Shown here: positions 8,713 to 17,252 of the stretch, piece by piece
Position numbering within the stretch: the stretch's first letter is position 1
Layout: every line of letters begins with the position of its first letter
NCBI GenBank assembly: GCA_963710535.1
Contig: CAVQAW010000008.1
Coordinates: forward strand, 434,001 to 498,000
Direction of reading: 5' to 3'
From: Pelagihabitans sp963710535
GTDB taxonomy: Bacteria > Bacteroidota > Bacteroidia > Flavobacteriales > Flavobacteriaceae
Length of the DNA: 64,000 nt
Notes under the pieces: model-generated
Seen by the model: the letters and a program-made list of their open reading frames with translations, nothing else
What the model was told of the DNA's origin: nothing
Databases searched by the model: none
Translations under genes and position numbers: made by a program

Positions 8713-9540
8713 TTATTTGGCATCCACGGGATACCCTTCCAATTCTTTGTTGATTTTTTCCAATAGGTTATCTGCCTTTGCGGCAAATTTGGTGTCCGGG
8801 AATTGTTTCTTTAAAACGGCGTATGCTGCTTTTGCTTCTTGGAAACGCTTGGTTTTTAAACTTTCGAAACTGTTCATGGCGAACTCCGTTGCGGTTTCAA
8901 ATTTATAATAGAGCGCTTCTTCCCTAAAAACGGATCCCGGAAAATCAGAAATAAAATTATCGAACGCGGCCAGTGCCGGGGTCAGGAAGGTAAAGTCGAA
9001 CTTGCCAAGTTTGTTGAACTGCCTTGCAATTTCATAAGCCTTGCGCTCTTTTTTGGTGGTGAGTTCCTTCGCCATTGCGTTCGCCTCATCGAAATATTCC
9101 GATTCGGGATAAGCGTTGATAAATGTCTGTAATTTAGCCAGGGCCTTGTCGGTGTCGGTCTGGTCGAGGGAGTATACGGGACTCAGTTCATAAAAACTCT
9201 TCGCCCCCAAAAATGATGCTTGCGCAATTTTATCGCTCTTTGGATATGACTTCACGAACCTTTCGAATTGATAGCCAGACATGTTGAAGTCTCCCCTTTG
9301 GTAGTAAGAGTCTGCAAGAAAGAACATGACCCGCTCTCCCTGGGGTTTTCCGACATACTTCGGGGCTATTTGCTCCAAGAGCCTATTCGCCCTTTTCATA
9401 TCGCCCGCTTCGTAATACTTTTCAGCTAGGTCGTACTTCGCTTTGATGTCTTCGTTTTTGAGTACTTTTTGGTACTGGCTGCACGAAGCCATCAAAATGA
9501 TCGACAGTAAACTGATATACCTTCCCATTTTAAAAAACAT
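8713..9540 (-). CDS. bamD: Outer membrane assembly lipoprotein BamD
   Basis: This protein of up to 275 residues is a lipoprotein: a hydrophobic leader ends in the lipobox LMASC, with Cys near residue 20. The rest is made of TPR-like helical hairpins (YDLAEKYYEAGDMKRANRLL, FFLADSYYQRGDFNMSGYQF), as in BamD, which works with BamA to insert beta-barrel proteins in the outer membrane. Two ATG starts are possible, 9540 and 9528; the promoter element at 9545-9552 would give a leaderless mRNA for the first and a 12-base leader for the second. The second gives a more typical signal peptide. It heads the omega-coaBC-DUF4835-recN group. Confidence 0.9.
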   Translation of the reverse strand: MFFKMGRYISLLSIILMASCSQYQKVLKNEDIKAKYDLAEKYYEAGDMKRANRLLEQIAPKYVGKPQGERVMFFLADSYYQRGDFNMSGYQFERFVKSYPKSDKIAQASFLGAKSFYELSPVYSLDQTDTDKALAKLQTFINAYPESEYFDEANAMAKELTTKKERKAYEIARQFNKLGKFDFTFLTPALAAFDNFISDFPGSVFREEALYYKFETATEFAMNSFESLKTKRFQEAKAAYAVLKKQFPDTKFAAKADNLLEKINKELEGYPVDAK

Positions 9541-9544
9541 TTTG

Positions 9545-9552
9545 CAAAATTA
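9545..9552 (-). promoter_or_regulatory. Promoter -7 element of the bamD operon
   Basis: The minus strand reads TAATTTTG, a full match to TAnnTTTG, immediately upstream of bamD. Its closeness to the first ATG makes the downstream ATG at 9528 a serious alternative start. A TTG lies upstream but at a longer spacing than the usual 19-20 bases. Confidence 0.45.
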
Positions 9553-9679
9553 GGGATAATCGGTGGATATAAAAAACAATTTTGAAGCAGCTAAAATAAA
9601 ACGTCGGTAGCCTTTTTCGGTATGTTTTGGCGCAGATTTAACAGCAGCTGGGCAAAGCAATGCCTTAAATGTAACCGAT

Positions 9680-10570
9680 TTATGCGGTTACCGCTTCCAT
9701 CCCGTGAACAAAGGCCGCGATCTTGTTTTTTAGCTGGGGAGTAGCCTCCACCAAGGGCAGTCGCACCCATGCCTTCCCATAACCAACGATCTCCAACATC
9801 GCTTTTATGCCCGCCGGATTGCCTTCCCGGAAAATCAAGTCCATTCCCTCCAACATCGCTTTATGGAGTTTTAAGGCCTCGTCCGTGCGGCCTGCGAGAC
9901 CCAATGCGATCATTCTTGAAAAAACCTTGGGCAGGCCCTGCCCGATGACTGAAATAACGCCTGCACCTCCGGTTAGGACGGTTGGTAAGGCAGTGGCATC
10001 ATCTCCGGAAATGACCAGAAATCCTTTGGGTTTGTTTTGTACCAGTCGTGTGATCTGATCCATATCGCCGCATGCCTCCTTAATGGCTATGATGTTGTCG
10101 CAATCAACGGCCAATCTCAAGGTGGTTTCGGGCAACATATTGCTTCCCGTTCTACTGGGCACATTGTAAACGATCAAGGGTTTCGGGGAACCCTTGGCAA
10201 TGGCTTTGAAATGCTGGTATATACCTTCCTGGGTAGGTTTATTGTAATAGGGGGAAACCGACAATACCGCAACGAACTCCGATAGGTCCCATTCCAATAG
10301 TTCCTCAATAACAGCGGCCGTATTGTTTCCGCCCACCCCCAAGACCAATGGCAAACGGCCTGAATTTGCCGCAATCACGGTATTGACGACCAAAAGCTTT
10401 TCCGACTTGTTTAAAGTGACCGATTCCCCGGTGGTGCCCAAAATCACCAAATAATCCACCCCACCGGCTATACAGTAATCGACAATGCCCTTCAAGGCCG
10501 ATACATCTATCGACCTGTTTTCCTTAAAAGGGGTCACCAAAGCGACGCCGGTTCCAATCAACTCTTTCAT
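9680..10570 (-). CDS. dapA: 4-hydroxy-tetrahydrodipicolinate synthase
   Basis: This 296-residue class I aldolase condenses pyruvate with aspartate semialdehyde, the first committed step of lysine and diaminopimelate synthesis. It has the GTTGES pyruvate-binding segment (about residues 44-49), the tyrosine of YNVPSRTG and the Schiff-base lysine in IIAIKEACGD. Length is normal. It lies nine bases after the DUF6913-like gene and is probably cotranscribed with it. dapF is elsewhere in this window (34375-35160), so the pathway genes are scattered. Confidence 0.95.
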   Translation of the reverse strand: MKELIGTGVALVTPFKENRSIDVSALKGIVDYCIAGGVDYLVILGTTGESVTLNKSEKLLVVNTVIAANSGRLPLVLGVGGNNTAAVIEELLEWDLSEFVAVLSVSPYYNKPTQEGIYQHFKAIAKGSPKPLIVYNVPSRTGSNMLPETTLRLAVDCDNIIAIKEACGDMDQITRLVQNKPKGFLVISGDDATALPTVLTGGAGVISVIGQGLPKVFSRMIALGLAGRTDEALKLHKAMLEGMDLIFREGNPAGIKAMLEIVGYGKAWVRLPLVEATPQLKNKIAAFVHGMEAVTA

Positions 10571-10579
10571 CTTATCACC

Positions 10580-11110
10580 TTAAATTTCATCCAATACGCT
10601 CAAGTACTTTTTAAGCTCTTTTTTAAAAATTGAAAACTCCTTCAAGGGAACATCCAAAATAAGGTCATTAAAATAGCTGTCAATCTCTCGAAATCCCACT
10701 CTAAAACGGGCTTTGGCCTTTAGACTCATCAATTGCATCAATAGATTGTCTTCTTTAAAATAGTTTACCAACAAGTCATAATCACGGCTCAAAAACTCCA
10801 GGGCGTAACTGTTTTCGATCGCTCCGTGCCAACCTAAATCCTTATCGGAAAACACAGGTGTGGAATAGGGCGAGTTCTTGTCATAATAACTTTTATACCC
10901 TATGATCTTAATGGCATTGGGCCTTAAAGAAAATTCCTCTTGCAATTGATAGAACAGATCGGTATTCTCAAAATGATCGATGTCGACGATACATCCTATG
11001 GAAGAAATGCCATGACTCCTTTCTATCGGCGCCAGAGGCTTCTTCAAGGCTTCCCTCAAAAATTTGGCCGCTGATTTTTGCTTGAGCTTATCTTTTATTC
11101 CCTTAAACAT
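10580..11110 (-). CDS. DUF6913-like conserved hypothetical protein
   Basis: This 176-residue protein has no signal peptide or membrane segment and is rich in lysine and aromatic residues. It opens with MFKGIKDKLKQKSAAKFL and contains the pattern RSHGISSIGCIVDIDHFENT. I recognise it only as a flavobacterial family found beside dapA, and I recall the label DUF6913. No catalytic motif is apparent. It shares a divergent intergenic region with the 5'-nucleotidase genes and has its own -7 element at 11175-11182. Confidence 0.65.
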   Translation of the reverse strand: MFKGIKDKLKQKSAAKFLREALKKPLAPIERSHGISSIGCIVDIDHFENTDLFYQLQEEFSLRPNAIKIIGYKSYYDKNSPYSTPVFSDKDLGWHGAIENSYALEFLSRDYDLLVNYFKEDNLLMQLMSLKAKARFRVGFREIDSYFNDLILDVPLKEFSIFKKELKKYLSVLDEI

Positions 11111-11174
11111 GTATTTTTACTTTTGTTAACCTTCCCTATCGCAATCGACGCTGGTTCAGTAAGGGCGGTTACTA

Positions 11175-11182
11175 CAAATGTA
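11175..11182 (-). promoter_or_regulatory. Promoter -7 element of the DUF6913-dapA unit
   Basis: The minus strand reads TACATTTG, a full match to TAnnTTTG, about 65 bases before the ATG. The palindrome at 11193-11205 lies where the -33 element would be. Confidence 0.4.
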
Positions 11183-11192
11183 AAGAATATGA

Positions 11193-11205
11193 TCCCATAA
11201 TGGGA
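11193..11205. promoter_or_regulatory. Perfect 13-base palindrome, possible operator
   Basis: TCCCAT-A-ATGGGA lies in the divergent gap between the DUF6913-dapA unit (minus) and the 5'-nucleotidase genes (plus). It overlaps the expected -33 region of the minus promoter and lies 20 bases before the plus-strand start. A chance occurrence cannot be excluded. Confidence 0.3.
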
Positions 11206-11224
11206 GGCTAAGTTATAAAGGAAA

Positions 11225-11989
11225 ATGATTTTAAAAATACAACATTTTGTTATATTTATAACATTATTAGGGGTGTTCTCCTGCCAAAGGCAGCCACCGA
11301 AGCTTTCCGAAATATCGGGCAAGCAATTGCCCATTGCCAGCTCCCTATTGGTCGATGATAGCGTCGATGCCTTCATCGCACCCTATAGAAACAGATTAAA
11401 CGCCGTACTCGACAGCACTTTGGCCATAGCGACTACCCCGATCACCAAAACCGATGGCGCCTACAACAGCAGTTTGGGCAATTTGATGGCCGATATCGTA
11501 TTCGCCGAGGCGAATCCCATTTTTAAAAGGCGTACCGGTCATCCTATTGATTTCGTCTTGCTCAATTTTGGTGGTCTTAGGGCCCCTATAGCACCGGGCA
11601 AGGTGACAGCACGAACGGCCTATGAGGTCATGCCCTTTGACAACAGCATTGTCGTGGTCAAATTAAATGGAAAATCGATCCTGAAACTGGTGGAGTATCT
11701 GATTGAATCCAAAAAAGCACACCCCATTTCGGGCATTCAGGTCGTTTTGGATGCCAACAACCACCCTGTCAAGACCAGCATCCAAGGCAAGCCATTCGAT
11801 GAAGGAAACGACTATTTCGTGGCCACATCAGACTATCTCCTGGATGGAGGCGACAGTATGTTTTTTTTTAAGGAGGCCATGGAACATACCGATATGAACT
11901 ACTATCTACGAAACGCGATGATCGACCATTTTAAAAAAGTGGACACTCTTGCCCCGATGGTAGATGACCGATTTTATAAATTGAAGTGA
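11225..11989 (+). CDS. 5'-nucleotidase C-terminal domain lipoprotein
   Basis: This 254-residue protein has a short signal with a lipobox-like VFSC (Cys about residue 20), so it is probably a lipoprotein. The body matches the C-terminal substrate-binding domain of UshA-type 5'-nucleotidases, with the NFGGLRAPIAPGKVTA and MPFDNSIVVVKLNGKSIL segments that shape the nucleoside pocket. The catalytic metallophosphatase domain is absent from this protein and is encoded by the next gene, two bases downstream. The two products probably form one periplasmic nucleotidase, an inference from domain content and adjacency. Confidence 0.85.
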   Translation: MILKIQHFVIFITLLGVFSCQRQPPKLSEISGKQLPIASSLLVDDSVDAFIAPYRNRLNAVLDSTLAIATTPITKTDGAYNSSLGNLMADIVFAEANPIFKRRTGHPIDFVLLNFGGLRAPIAPGKVTARTAYEVMPFDNSIVVVKLNGKSILKLVEYLIESKKAHPISGIQVVLDANNHPVKTSIQGKPFDEGNDYFVATSDYLLDGGDSMFFFKEAMEHTDMNYYLRNAMIDHFKKVDTLAPMVDDRFYKLK

Positions 11990-11990
11990 G

Positions 11991-12905
11991 ATGAGGCGGA
12001 GAACTTTTATCAACAAGGCAGCAACCTCTGCGGCATTCGTGGCCCTGGGAGGCCTGTCGACCAACGCTTGCGCCGCAAAAGGCAGAAAACATCTGACCGT
12101 TCTCCACACGAACGACGTGCATAGCCATCTCGACGCTTTTCCCATCGACCATCGGGAATATCCCAATATGGGCGGATTGGCCAAAAGGGCCAGCTTGGTG
12201 AACAGCATCCGTCAAGAAAATCCGAATACCCTTCTGTTCGATGCGGGCGATATTTTTCAAGGCACGCCCTATTTCAATTTTTATGGAGGGGAATTGGAAT
12301 TTAAATTGATGTCAATGCTCCAATACGATGCTGCTACCATAGGCAACCATGACTTTGACAAGGGCATCGAAGGACTTTTGGCACAAATGCCATATGCCAA
12401 GTTTGAACTCTTAAGCGCTAATTACGATTTTAGCAACACCCTTATGGACGGACATGTAAAACCCTATAAAGTTTACTGGGTAGATGGACTTAAAATAGGC
12501 GTATATGGACTTGGTATCGCCCTCGATGGACTGGTACTGCCAAAATTGTTCAAAGAAACGAAGTACTTAGATCCCTATGAAATAGCGACAGATTGTGAAT
12601 ATGAGCTAAAAGTCAGGCAAGCTTGCGATTTGGTAATCTGTCTGTCACATATGGGTTATTCTTATTCGGATGAAAAAAGACCCGATGATCTTAAATTGGC
12701 CTCGAGAACAAAAAACACCCAATTGATCATTGGGGGACATACCCATACTTTCTTGGAGAAACCCACCATTGTCGCCAATGGAAATGGTGATGATATTCTT
12801 GTGAATCAAGTGGGATGTTACGGCATTTACCTTGGCAGAATAGACCTCTATTTTGAAGATGGGGGTAGCATCGCCACCGAGGGAACTCGAATCTTGATAT
12901 CTTAA
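11991..12905 (+). CDS. 5'-nucleotidase metallophosphatase domain protein
   Basis: This 304-residue protein is the catalytic half of a UshA-type nucleotidase. Metal ligands are visible in LHTNDVHSHLD, FDAGDIFQGTP, TIGNHDFDKG and IIGGHTHTF, in the order expected of calcineurin-like phosphoesterases. The N-terminus MRRRTFINKAATSAAF resembles a Tat signal (twin arginine followed by a hydrophobic stretch), suggesting folded export. It starts two bases after the C-terminal-domain gene, so the order of the two domains is reversed relative to the single-chain enzyme. Confidence 0.9.
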   Translation: MRRRTFINKAATSAAFVALGGLSTNACAAKGRKHLTVLHTNDVHSHLDAFPIDHREYPNMGGLAKRASLVNSIRQENPNTLLFDAGDIFQGTPYFNFYGGELEFKLMSMLQYDAATIGNHDFDKGIEGLLAQMPYAKFELLSANYDFSNTLMDGHVKPYKVYWVDGLKIGVYGLGIALDGLVLPKLFKETKYLDPYEIATDCEYELKVRQACDLVICLSHMGYSYSDEKRPDDLKLASRTKNTQLIIGGHTHTFLEKPTIVANGNGDDILVNQVGCYGIYLGRIDLYFEDGGSIATEGTRILIS

Positions 12906-12915
12906 ATCGACGCTC

Positions 12916-13392
12916 ATGAACGCCTTGGTTTTACGCAGAACCGACTCAAAAAATCCGGATTTTATTGCGATGGTCGCACTATTGGATGCCGATTTGGCCG
13001 AAAGGGATGGGGAGGACAATAAATTTTATGCCCAGTTTAACCGAATCGACACCTTAAAGTACACCATTGTGGGCTATGATGATGGCATCGCGGTGGCTTG
13101 CGGCGCCATAAAACCTTTTGACTCCGCCGCAATGGAAGTAAAACGAATGTATGTTGTGCCCACCTTCAGGGGCAAGGGCATTGCGACCAGAGTTTTAAAG
13201 GAACTTGAACAATGGGCAAAGGAACTGGATTTTGAAAAATGCGTACTTGAAACCGGAAAAAGACAACCGGAAGCCATCGCGCTGTATCGAAAAAATGGCT
13301 ATTCTATCATTCCCAATTACGGACAATATCAGGGTGTCGAGAATAGTGTCTGTTTCCAAAAAAACGTATCTTTCAATCCTAAACCAATATAA
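12916..13392 (+). CDS. GNAT family N-acetyltransferase
   Basis: This 158-residue cytosolic protein has the GNAT acetyl-CoA loop in KRMYVVPTFRGKGIATRVLK (about residues 75-94) and a C-terminal LYRKNGYSIIPNYG segment typical of the fold. The acceptor is unknown. It lies 10 bases after the nucleotidase gene and one base before the NIPSNAP gene, so all are probably cotranscribed, without an obvious functional link. Confidence 0.88.
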   Translation: MNALVLRRTDSKNPDFIAMVALLDADLAERDGEDNKFYAQFNRIDTLKYTIVGYDDGIAVACGAIKPFDSAAMEVKRMYVVPTFRGKGIATRVLKELEQWAKELDFEKCVLETGKRQPEAIALYRKNGYSIIPNYGQYQGVENSVCFQKNVSFNPKPI

Positions 13393-13393
13393 A

Positions 13394-14167
13394 ATGAAAA
13401 ATCTAACTTTGATCGTACTGCTATTGGCAACCTCTTTGGCCATATATGCACAGGATACGCCAAGGGAATACTACCAATTGAAGACCTACATATTTGCCAA
13501 CGAAGAACAAGTGAAAATGACGGATGACTATTTGGCGAATGCCTTTTTACCGGCGCTGAAACGATTGGGAATAAATACCGTAGGGGTTTTTAAACCAAGG
13601 GCAGTTGATTCTTTGACGCCTCAAGTAACCTATGTCTTGATCCCTTTCAAAACGCTTTCACAATTCGAAGGTTTGGATGCGGCCCTTGAAAATGACCAAC
13701 TTTACAAATCCGCAGGCAAAGATTATATTGAGGCTGCATATGACAAGCCCCCCTATCAAAGAATTGAATCGGCCATTTTGAAGGCATTTGTGGATATGCC
13801 AAAAATGCAGGCTTCCCCCTTAGAAGGCCCCAGGAAGGACAGGATTTACGAAATGCGGAGTTATGAGTCGGCCACTGAGGCCCTTTATAGGAACAAAGTA
13901 GACATGTTCAATGCAGGTGGCGAAGTGGCCCTTTTCGATAAATTGGGCTTCAATGCCGTTTTTTATGCGGAAGTCCTATCCGGTAGTCAAATGCCGAACC
14001 TGATGTACATGACCACTTTTTCGGACCAGGAAAGCCGCGATGAACATTGGAAATCTTTTGTCGACGCTCCAGAATGGAATGTCTTAAAGGAGATGCCAAA
14101 ATACCAGAATAACGTATCGAGAAACGATACCAGGTTTCTTTATCCCACCGAATATTCCGACTATTGA
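13394..14167 (+). CDS. NIPSNAP family secreted protein
   Basis: This 257-residue protein starts with a signal peptide (MKNLTLIVLLLATSLAIYAQ) at an ATG two bases after the preceding stop. It has two ferredoxin-like NIPSNAP modules: the first begins EYYQLKTYIFANEEQ, the second DRIYEMRSYESATEALYRNK. NIPSNAP proteins occur widely in Bacteroidota, often near sugar or nucleoside catabolic genes, and their biochemical role is unknown. A longer in-frame extension upstream exists but would overlap the acetyltransferase gene and lose the signal peptide, so I reject it. Confidence 0.85.
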   Translation: MKNLTLIVLLLATSLAIYAQDTPREYYQLKTYIFANEEQVKMTDDYLANAFLPALKRLGINTVGVFKPRAVDSLTPQVTYVLIPFKTLSQFEGLDAALENDQLYKSAGKDYIEAAYDKPPYQRIESAILKAFVDMPKMQASPLEGPRKDRIYEMRSYESATEALYRNKVDMFNAGGEVALFDKLGFNAVFYAEVLSGSQMPNLMYMTTFSDQESRDEHWKSFVDAPEWNVLKEMPKYQNNVSRNDTRFLYPTEYSDY

Positions 14168-14352
14168 TAAACCCGCTCGAAGAGATACGGTTCCCTTCGT
14201 ACATGGTGCTTTCACGTCCAAAAAGGAGTTTCATGACCTATTGTGGATGAGTGGTGCGGAATCCTGATCCGGCATAAATTCTTTCGGTCGTTCCAAGAAC
14301 AATGGATTATTATTTCGATTATATTGGCCAGACCAACAGCCGCAGCCATTAA

Positions 14353-15465
14353 ATGGATATCAAGCCAACCGTACAGCGATTGTATTCCCTTGATGCCCTA
14401 AGGGGATTCGATATGTTTTGGATCATTGGCGGGGAGGAAATCTTTCACCGGATGGCGGAAATTACCCAATCCCATTTTTGGCAGGTTATTTCCGGACAAT
14501 TGCAGCATCCAGATTGGCATGGTTTTGCGGCATACGACCTTATCTTTCCCTTGTTTCTATTTTTGGCAGGTGTTGCCACCCCTTATTCCATCGGGCGTAA
14601 GTTGGAACAGGGCACCGATCGCCGTAGTTTGTTGTTCCGTGTGATTCGAAGAGGGCTCTTGCTGGTTCTTTTGGGGATTATTTATAACAATGGGCTTGAA
14701 TTGCATGCCTTCGAGGAGATTCGATTTGGAAGTGTTCTGGGACGCATCGGACTGGCCTACATGTTCGCGAATGTCTTGTACCTTTATTCGAACCAAAGGT
14801 CTCAGGTGATCTGGTTCATAGTGCTTCTTTTGGCTTACTGGTTGCTTCTGGCTTTTGGCTCTGCCCCTGGGTTCCCAGCCGGGGATATGAGCATGGAAGG
14901 CAATATGGTCTCTTATCTCGACCGGATGATCATGCCGGGTAAGCTCTACCATGGCATACATGATCCGGAAGGTTTCGTAAGCACCATTCCGGCCATTTCC
15001 ACGGCGCTTCTGGGAATATATATCGGCAATCTGCTTAGAAATACACATTCGGAAAACAAGATTAAAACGGTGATACTGATGACCGTTATTGGGATTGGAT
15101 TATTGATCTTGGCCCAGTTATGGAACCTCTATTTTCCGATCAACAAAAACCTATGGACCAGTTCCTTTGTTTTGCAATGCGGCGGCTTCAGTGTGCTGTT
15201 GATGGCCCTCTTTTATTTTATCATCGATGTTTTGGGCCATCGCCAATGGGCGTTTTTCTTTAAGGTGATAGGGATGAACTCCATTTTGATCTATATGTCG
15301 GGTCAATTCATCGATTGGGAATACACTAACAATGGGTTTTTTAAGTGGATCGGCCAGCTGATCGGAAATCCATGGAACGCGGTGGCCATGGCTATGCTGG
15401 TGGTTGGGGTCAAGTGGGCATTTCTTTACTTTCTATATCGGAAGAAGGTATTCTTGAGGGTATGA
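14353..15465 (+). CDS. DUF5009 / heparan-alpha-glucosaminide acetyltransferase-like membrane protein
   Basis: This 370-residue polytopic membrane protein opens with RLYSLDALRGFDMFWIIGGE, the signature of the DUF5009/NagX family related to human HGSNAT. About ten hydrophobic segments follow. The family is thought to acetylate sugar amines across the membrane in chitin or glycosaminoglycan use, but the substrate here is unknown and no glycoside hydrolase lies nearby. It is separated from the NIPSNAP gene by 185 bases in which I see no gene. It ends four bases before a convergent small gene. Confidence 0.87.
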   Translation: MDIKPTVQRLYSLDALRGFDMFWIIGGEEIFHRMAEITQSHFWQVISGQLQHPDWHGFAAYDLIFPLFLFLAGVATPYSIGRKLEQGTDRRSLLFRVIRRGLLLVLLGIIYNNGLELHAFEEIRFGSVLGRIGLAYMFANVLYLYSNQRSQVIWFIVLLLAYWLLLAFGSAPGFPAGDMSMEGNMVSYLDRMIMPGKLYHGIHDPEGFVSTIPAISTALLGIYIGNLLRNTHSENKIKTVILMTVIGIGLLILAQLWNLYFPINKNLWTSSFVLQCGGFSVLLMALFYFIIDVLGHRQWAFFFKVIGMNSILIYMSGQFIDWEYTNNGFFKWIGQLIGNPWNAVAMAMLVVGVKWAFLYFLYRKKVFLRV

Positions 15466-15468
15466 GCC

Positions 15469-15780
15469 CTATTTCGAAAAGTATGAGTTGATGATTTCTT
15501 TTCGTTCCGCCTCCAGGCCATGGCTTGGAAATTCGCGATTCGCCCTTTGGTACCAATACCCTGCATTAAACGCATCTCCCTCCCTGCGATGCAGATAGGC
15601 GTGGATCCAACTACCCTCCAAGGTGTCTAAATCCTGGGCAATGTTATGGGCCGCCTCCCAATTTCCCTTGGCATCGAACCACATTGCCTTTAAGCCCTCG
15701 GGCCAGGTTGCAGGCGGTCGGGAATGCTTTAATCCCGCTTCAAACTCCGATGCTATGCTATCGTCGAACATAACGTCCAT
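15469..15780 (-). CDS. Small hypothetical protein with GSWIHAYLHR motif
   Basis: This 103-residue soluble protein has no signal peptide or membrane segment. It contains GLKAMWFDAKGNWEAAHNIA and GSWIHAYLHRREGDAFNAGY followed by WYQRA, a pattern I have seen in small hypothetical proteins across several phyla. The protein is rich in Trp, His and Asn, suggesting a compact helical fold. It is convergent with the DUF5009 gene and lies 92 bases downstream of the aldehyde dehydrogenase gene on the same strand. Function is unknown and I do not assign it to the catabolic cluster. Confidence 0.75.
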   Translation of the reverse strand: MDVMFDDSIASEFEAGLKHSRPPATWPEGLKAMWFDAKGNWEAAHNIAQDLDTLEGSWIHAYLHRREGDAFNAGYWYQRANREFPSHGLEAERKEIINSYFSK

Positions 15781-15872
15781 TGCTTTGATGGATAATTCCT
15801 AAGGATATTGGCCAAGCCCCTTCAAAATCGATGAAAAAGCCGTAATCGTTGACTTGGAGGCCTTCCGGAAAC

Positions 15873-17252
15873 TCAGGGTCTTAAATGATATGCCTTCGGT
15901 TGCACAAAGGCCCTTATTCCCTGGGAAGACAAAGTTACGCCAAGGCCCGAGTTTTTCCTGCCCGACCAGGGGACATTTGGACTCACCCTATCACAACAGT
16001 TCCAATATACCGTACCGGTATTCATTTGCTCCAAAACCTGCATGGCCCTGTCCTTATCCTGGGAAAAGACAGCAGCCGTTAATCCATAGGGCGTATCAAG
16101 CATCAGATCAACCGCTTCCCGGTCGTTTTTGACCTTTTGGATGCCGATGATCGGGCCGAACGACTCCTCCATCATTACTTGCATGCCGTGGTGGCAATTG
16201 ACCAGGACAGTTGGCTCAAAATAATTGCCCTTCCGCTGTATTTGCTTTCCTCCAGCCAATAAAATCGCACCTTTGTGCAGCGCATCGGCCACCTGATTCT
16301 TAAGCACCTGAAGCTGTTGTGGCCGCGTCAGTGGCCCTATGAAAGTATCTTCTTCCAAGGGGTTTCCTATGGTATATGATCTTACCTCAGCAGCAAAGGC
16401 CGCTACAAAATCATCATAAATCGCCTCTGCAACATATATTCTTTCCACGGCACAGCAACTTTGTCCGTTATTATAGAATGCCCCCTCCGCCGCATTGATG
16501 GCCGCCTTTTTTACATCCATAACGTCTTCCATCACATACAAGGGATCCTTACCCCCCAATTCCAACTGAACGGGGACCAATTTGTGGGCCACTGTTTTGG
16601 CAATATGCTGTCCGGTACCATAAGATCCAGTAAAGAAATACCCATCGAAATCTTCCTCCAACAGCATTTGACCCTCATTGCCAGATCCTATAATACATTG
16701 AAAAACATTTTTGGGCACCCCGGCGCGATGGAGGAAGATTTCAAATTGTTGGCCCGTCAAGGTGGCAAATTCGGAAGGCTTATAAGCTACCGCGTTTCCT
16801 GCCGTCAAAGCATATAAAAAGACATTGTATCCCACATTGTAGGGGAAATTCCATGCCGATATATTTGCGATCACCCCGAGGGGCTCATAACGGACCAGTT
16901 CATGGGTTTGACCCGAATCGACCATGGTTTCCTGTAACAACCATTTCTTGGCATGCTGACTTAAATGTGCGATCCTGTTTTGGGCGCCTTTGATTTCATT
17001 CAAGGCCTGCTGTATCGGTTTTCCCGTTTCAGAGGTCAGTATGAGGGCCAGTTCTTGTCGGTTTTCCTGAATCAATTCCCCAAAACGGACCATACATGAC
17101 AAACGATGGTCGAGCGTTTGCTTGGCCCATTCTTTTTGGCCTTTTTTTAGCATTGCCACCTTTTTTCCGATTTCGACTTTGGTATCGGGTTTTAAAGAGG
17201 TGATGACTTCGTCGGTGGCTGGGTTCTTAATTTCCATTTTATGATTTGACAT
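15873..17252 (-). CDS. NAD(P)-dependent aldehyde dehydrogenase (cluster gene 5)
   Basis: This 459-residue ALDH superfamily protein, closest in style to succinate-semialdehyde dehydrogenases, has the general base in LELGGKDPLYVMED and the catalytic cysteine in NNGQSCCAVER, plus the cofactor segment ISAWNFPYNVGYN. In context it probably oxidises a gamma-glutamyl amino-aldehyde to the acid, the role of PuuC in putrescine use. Its start overlaps the hydrolase gene by 14 bases, so the two are translationally coupled. Alternative: a stand-alone succinate-semialdehyde dehydrogenase, less likely given the context. Confidence 0.88.
   Translation of the reverse strand: MSNHKMEIKNPATDEVITSLKPDTKVEIGKKVAMLKKGQKEWAKQTLDHRLSCMVRFGELIQENRQELALILTSETGKPIQQALNEIKGAQNRIAHLSQHAKKWLLQETMVDSGQTHELVRYEPLGVIANISAWNFPYNVGYNVFLYALTAGNAVAYKPSEFATLTGQQFEIFLHRAGVPKNVFQCIIGSGNEGQMLLEEDFDGYFFTGSYGTGQHIAKTVAHKLVPVQLELGGKDPLYVMEDVMDVKKAAINAAEGAFYNNGQSCCAVERIYVAEAIYDDFVAAFAAEVRSYTIGNPLEEDTFIGPLTRPQQLQVLKNQVADALHKGAILLAGGKQIQRKGNYFEPTVLVNCHHGMQVMMEESFGPIIGIQKVKNDREAVDLMLDTPYGLTAAVFSQDKDRAMQVLEQMNTGTVYWNCCDRVSPNVPWSGRKNSGLGVTLSSQGIRAFVQPKAYHLRP

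Noticed and set aside
9670..9691. Inverted repeat GTAACCG/CGGTTAC straddling the dapA stop codon as a terminator.
   Set aside because: The stem is 7 bp and the following minus-strand sequence (ATTTAAGG) is not a T tract. The repeat also overlaps the coding end.
14296..14356. 16-codon frame (MDYYFDYIGQ...) ending at the ATG of the DUF5009 gene, as a leader peptide.
   Set aside because: Too short, no promoter or attenuator-like structure seen; the overlap with the next start is likely chance.
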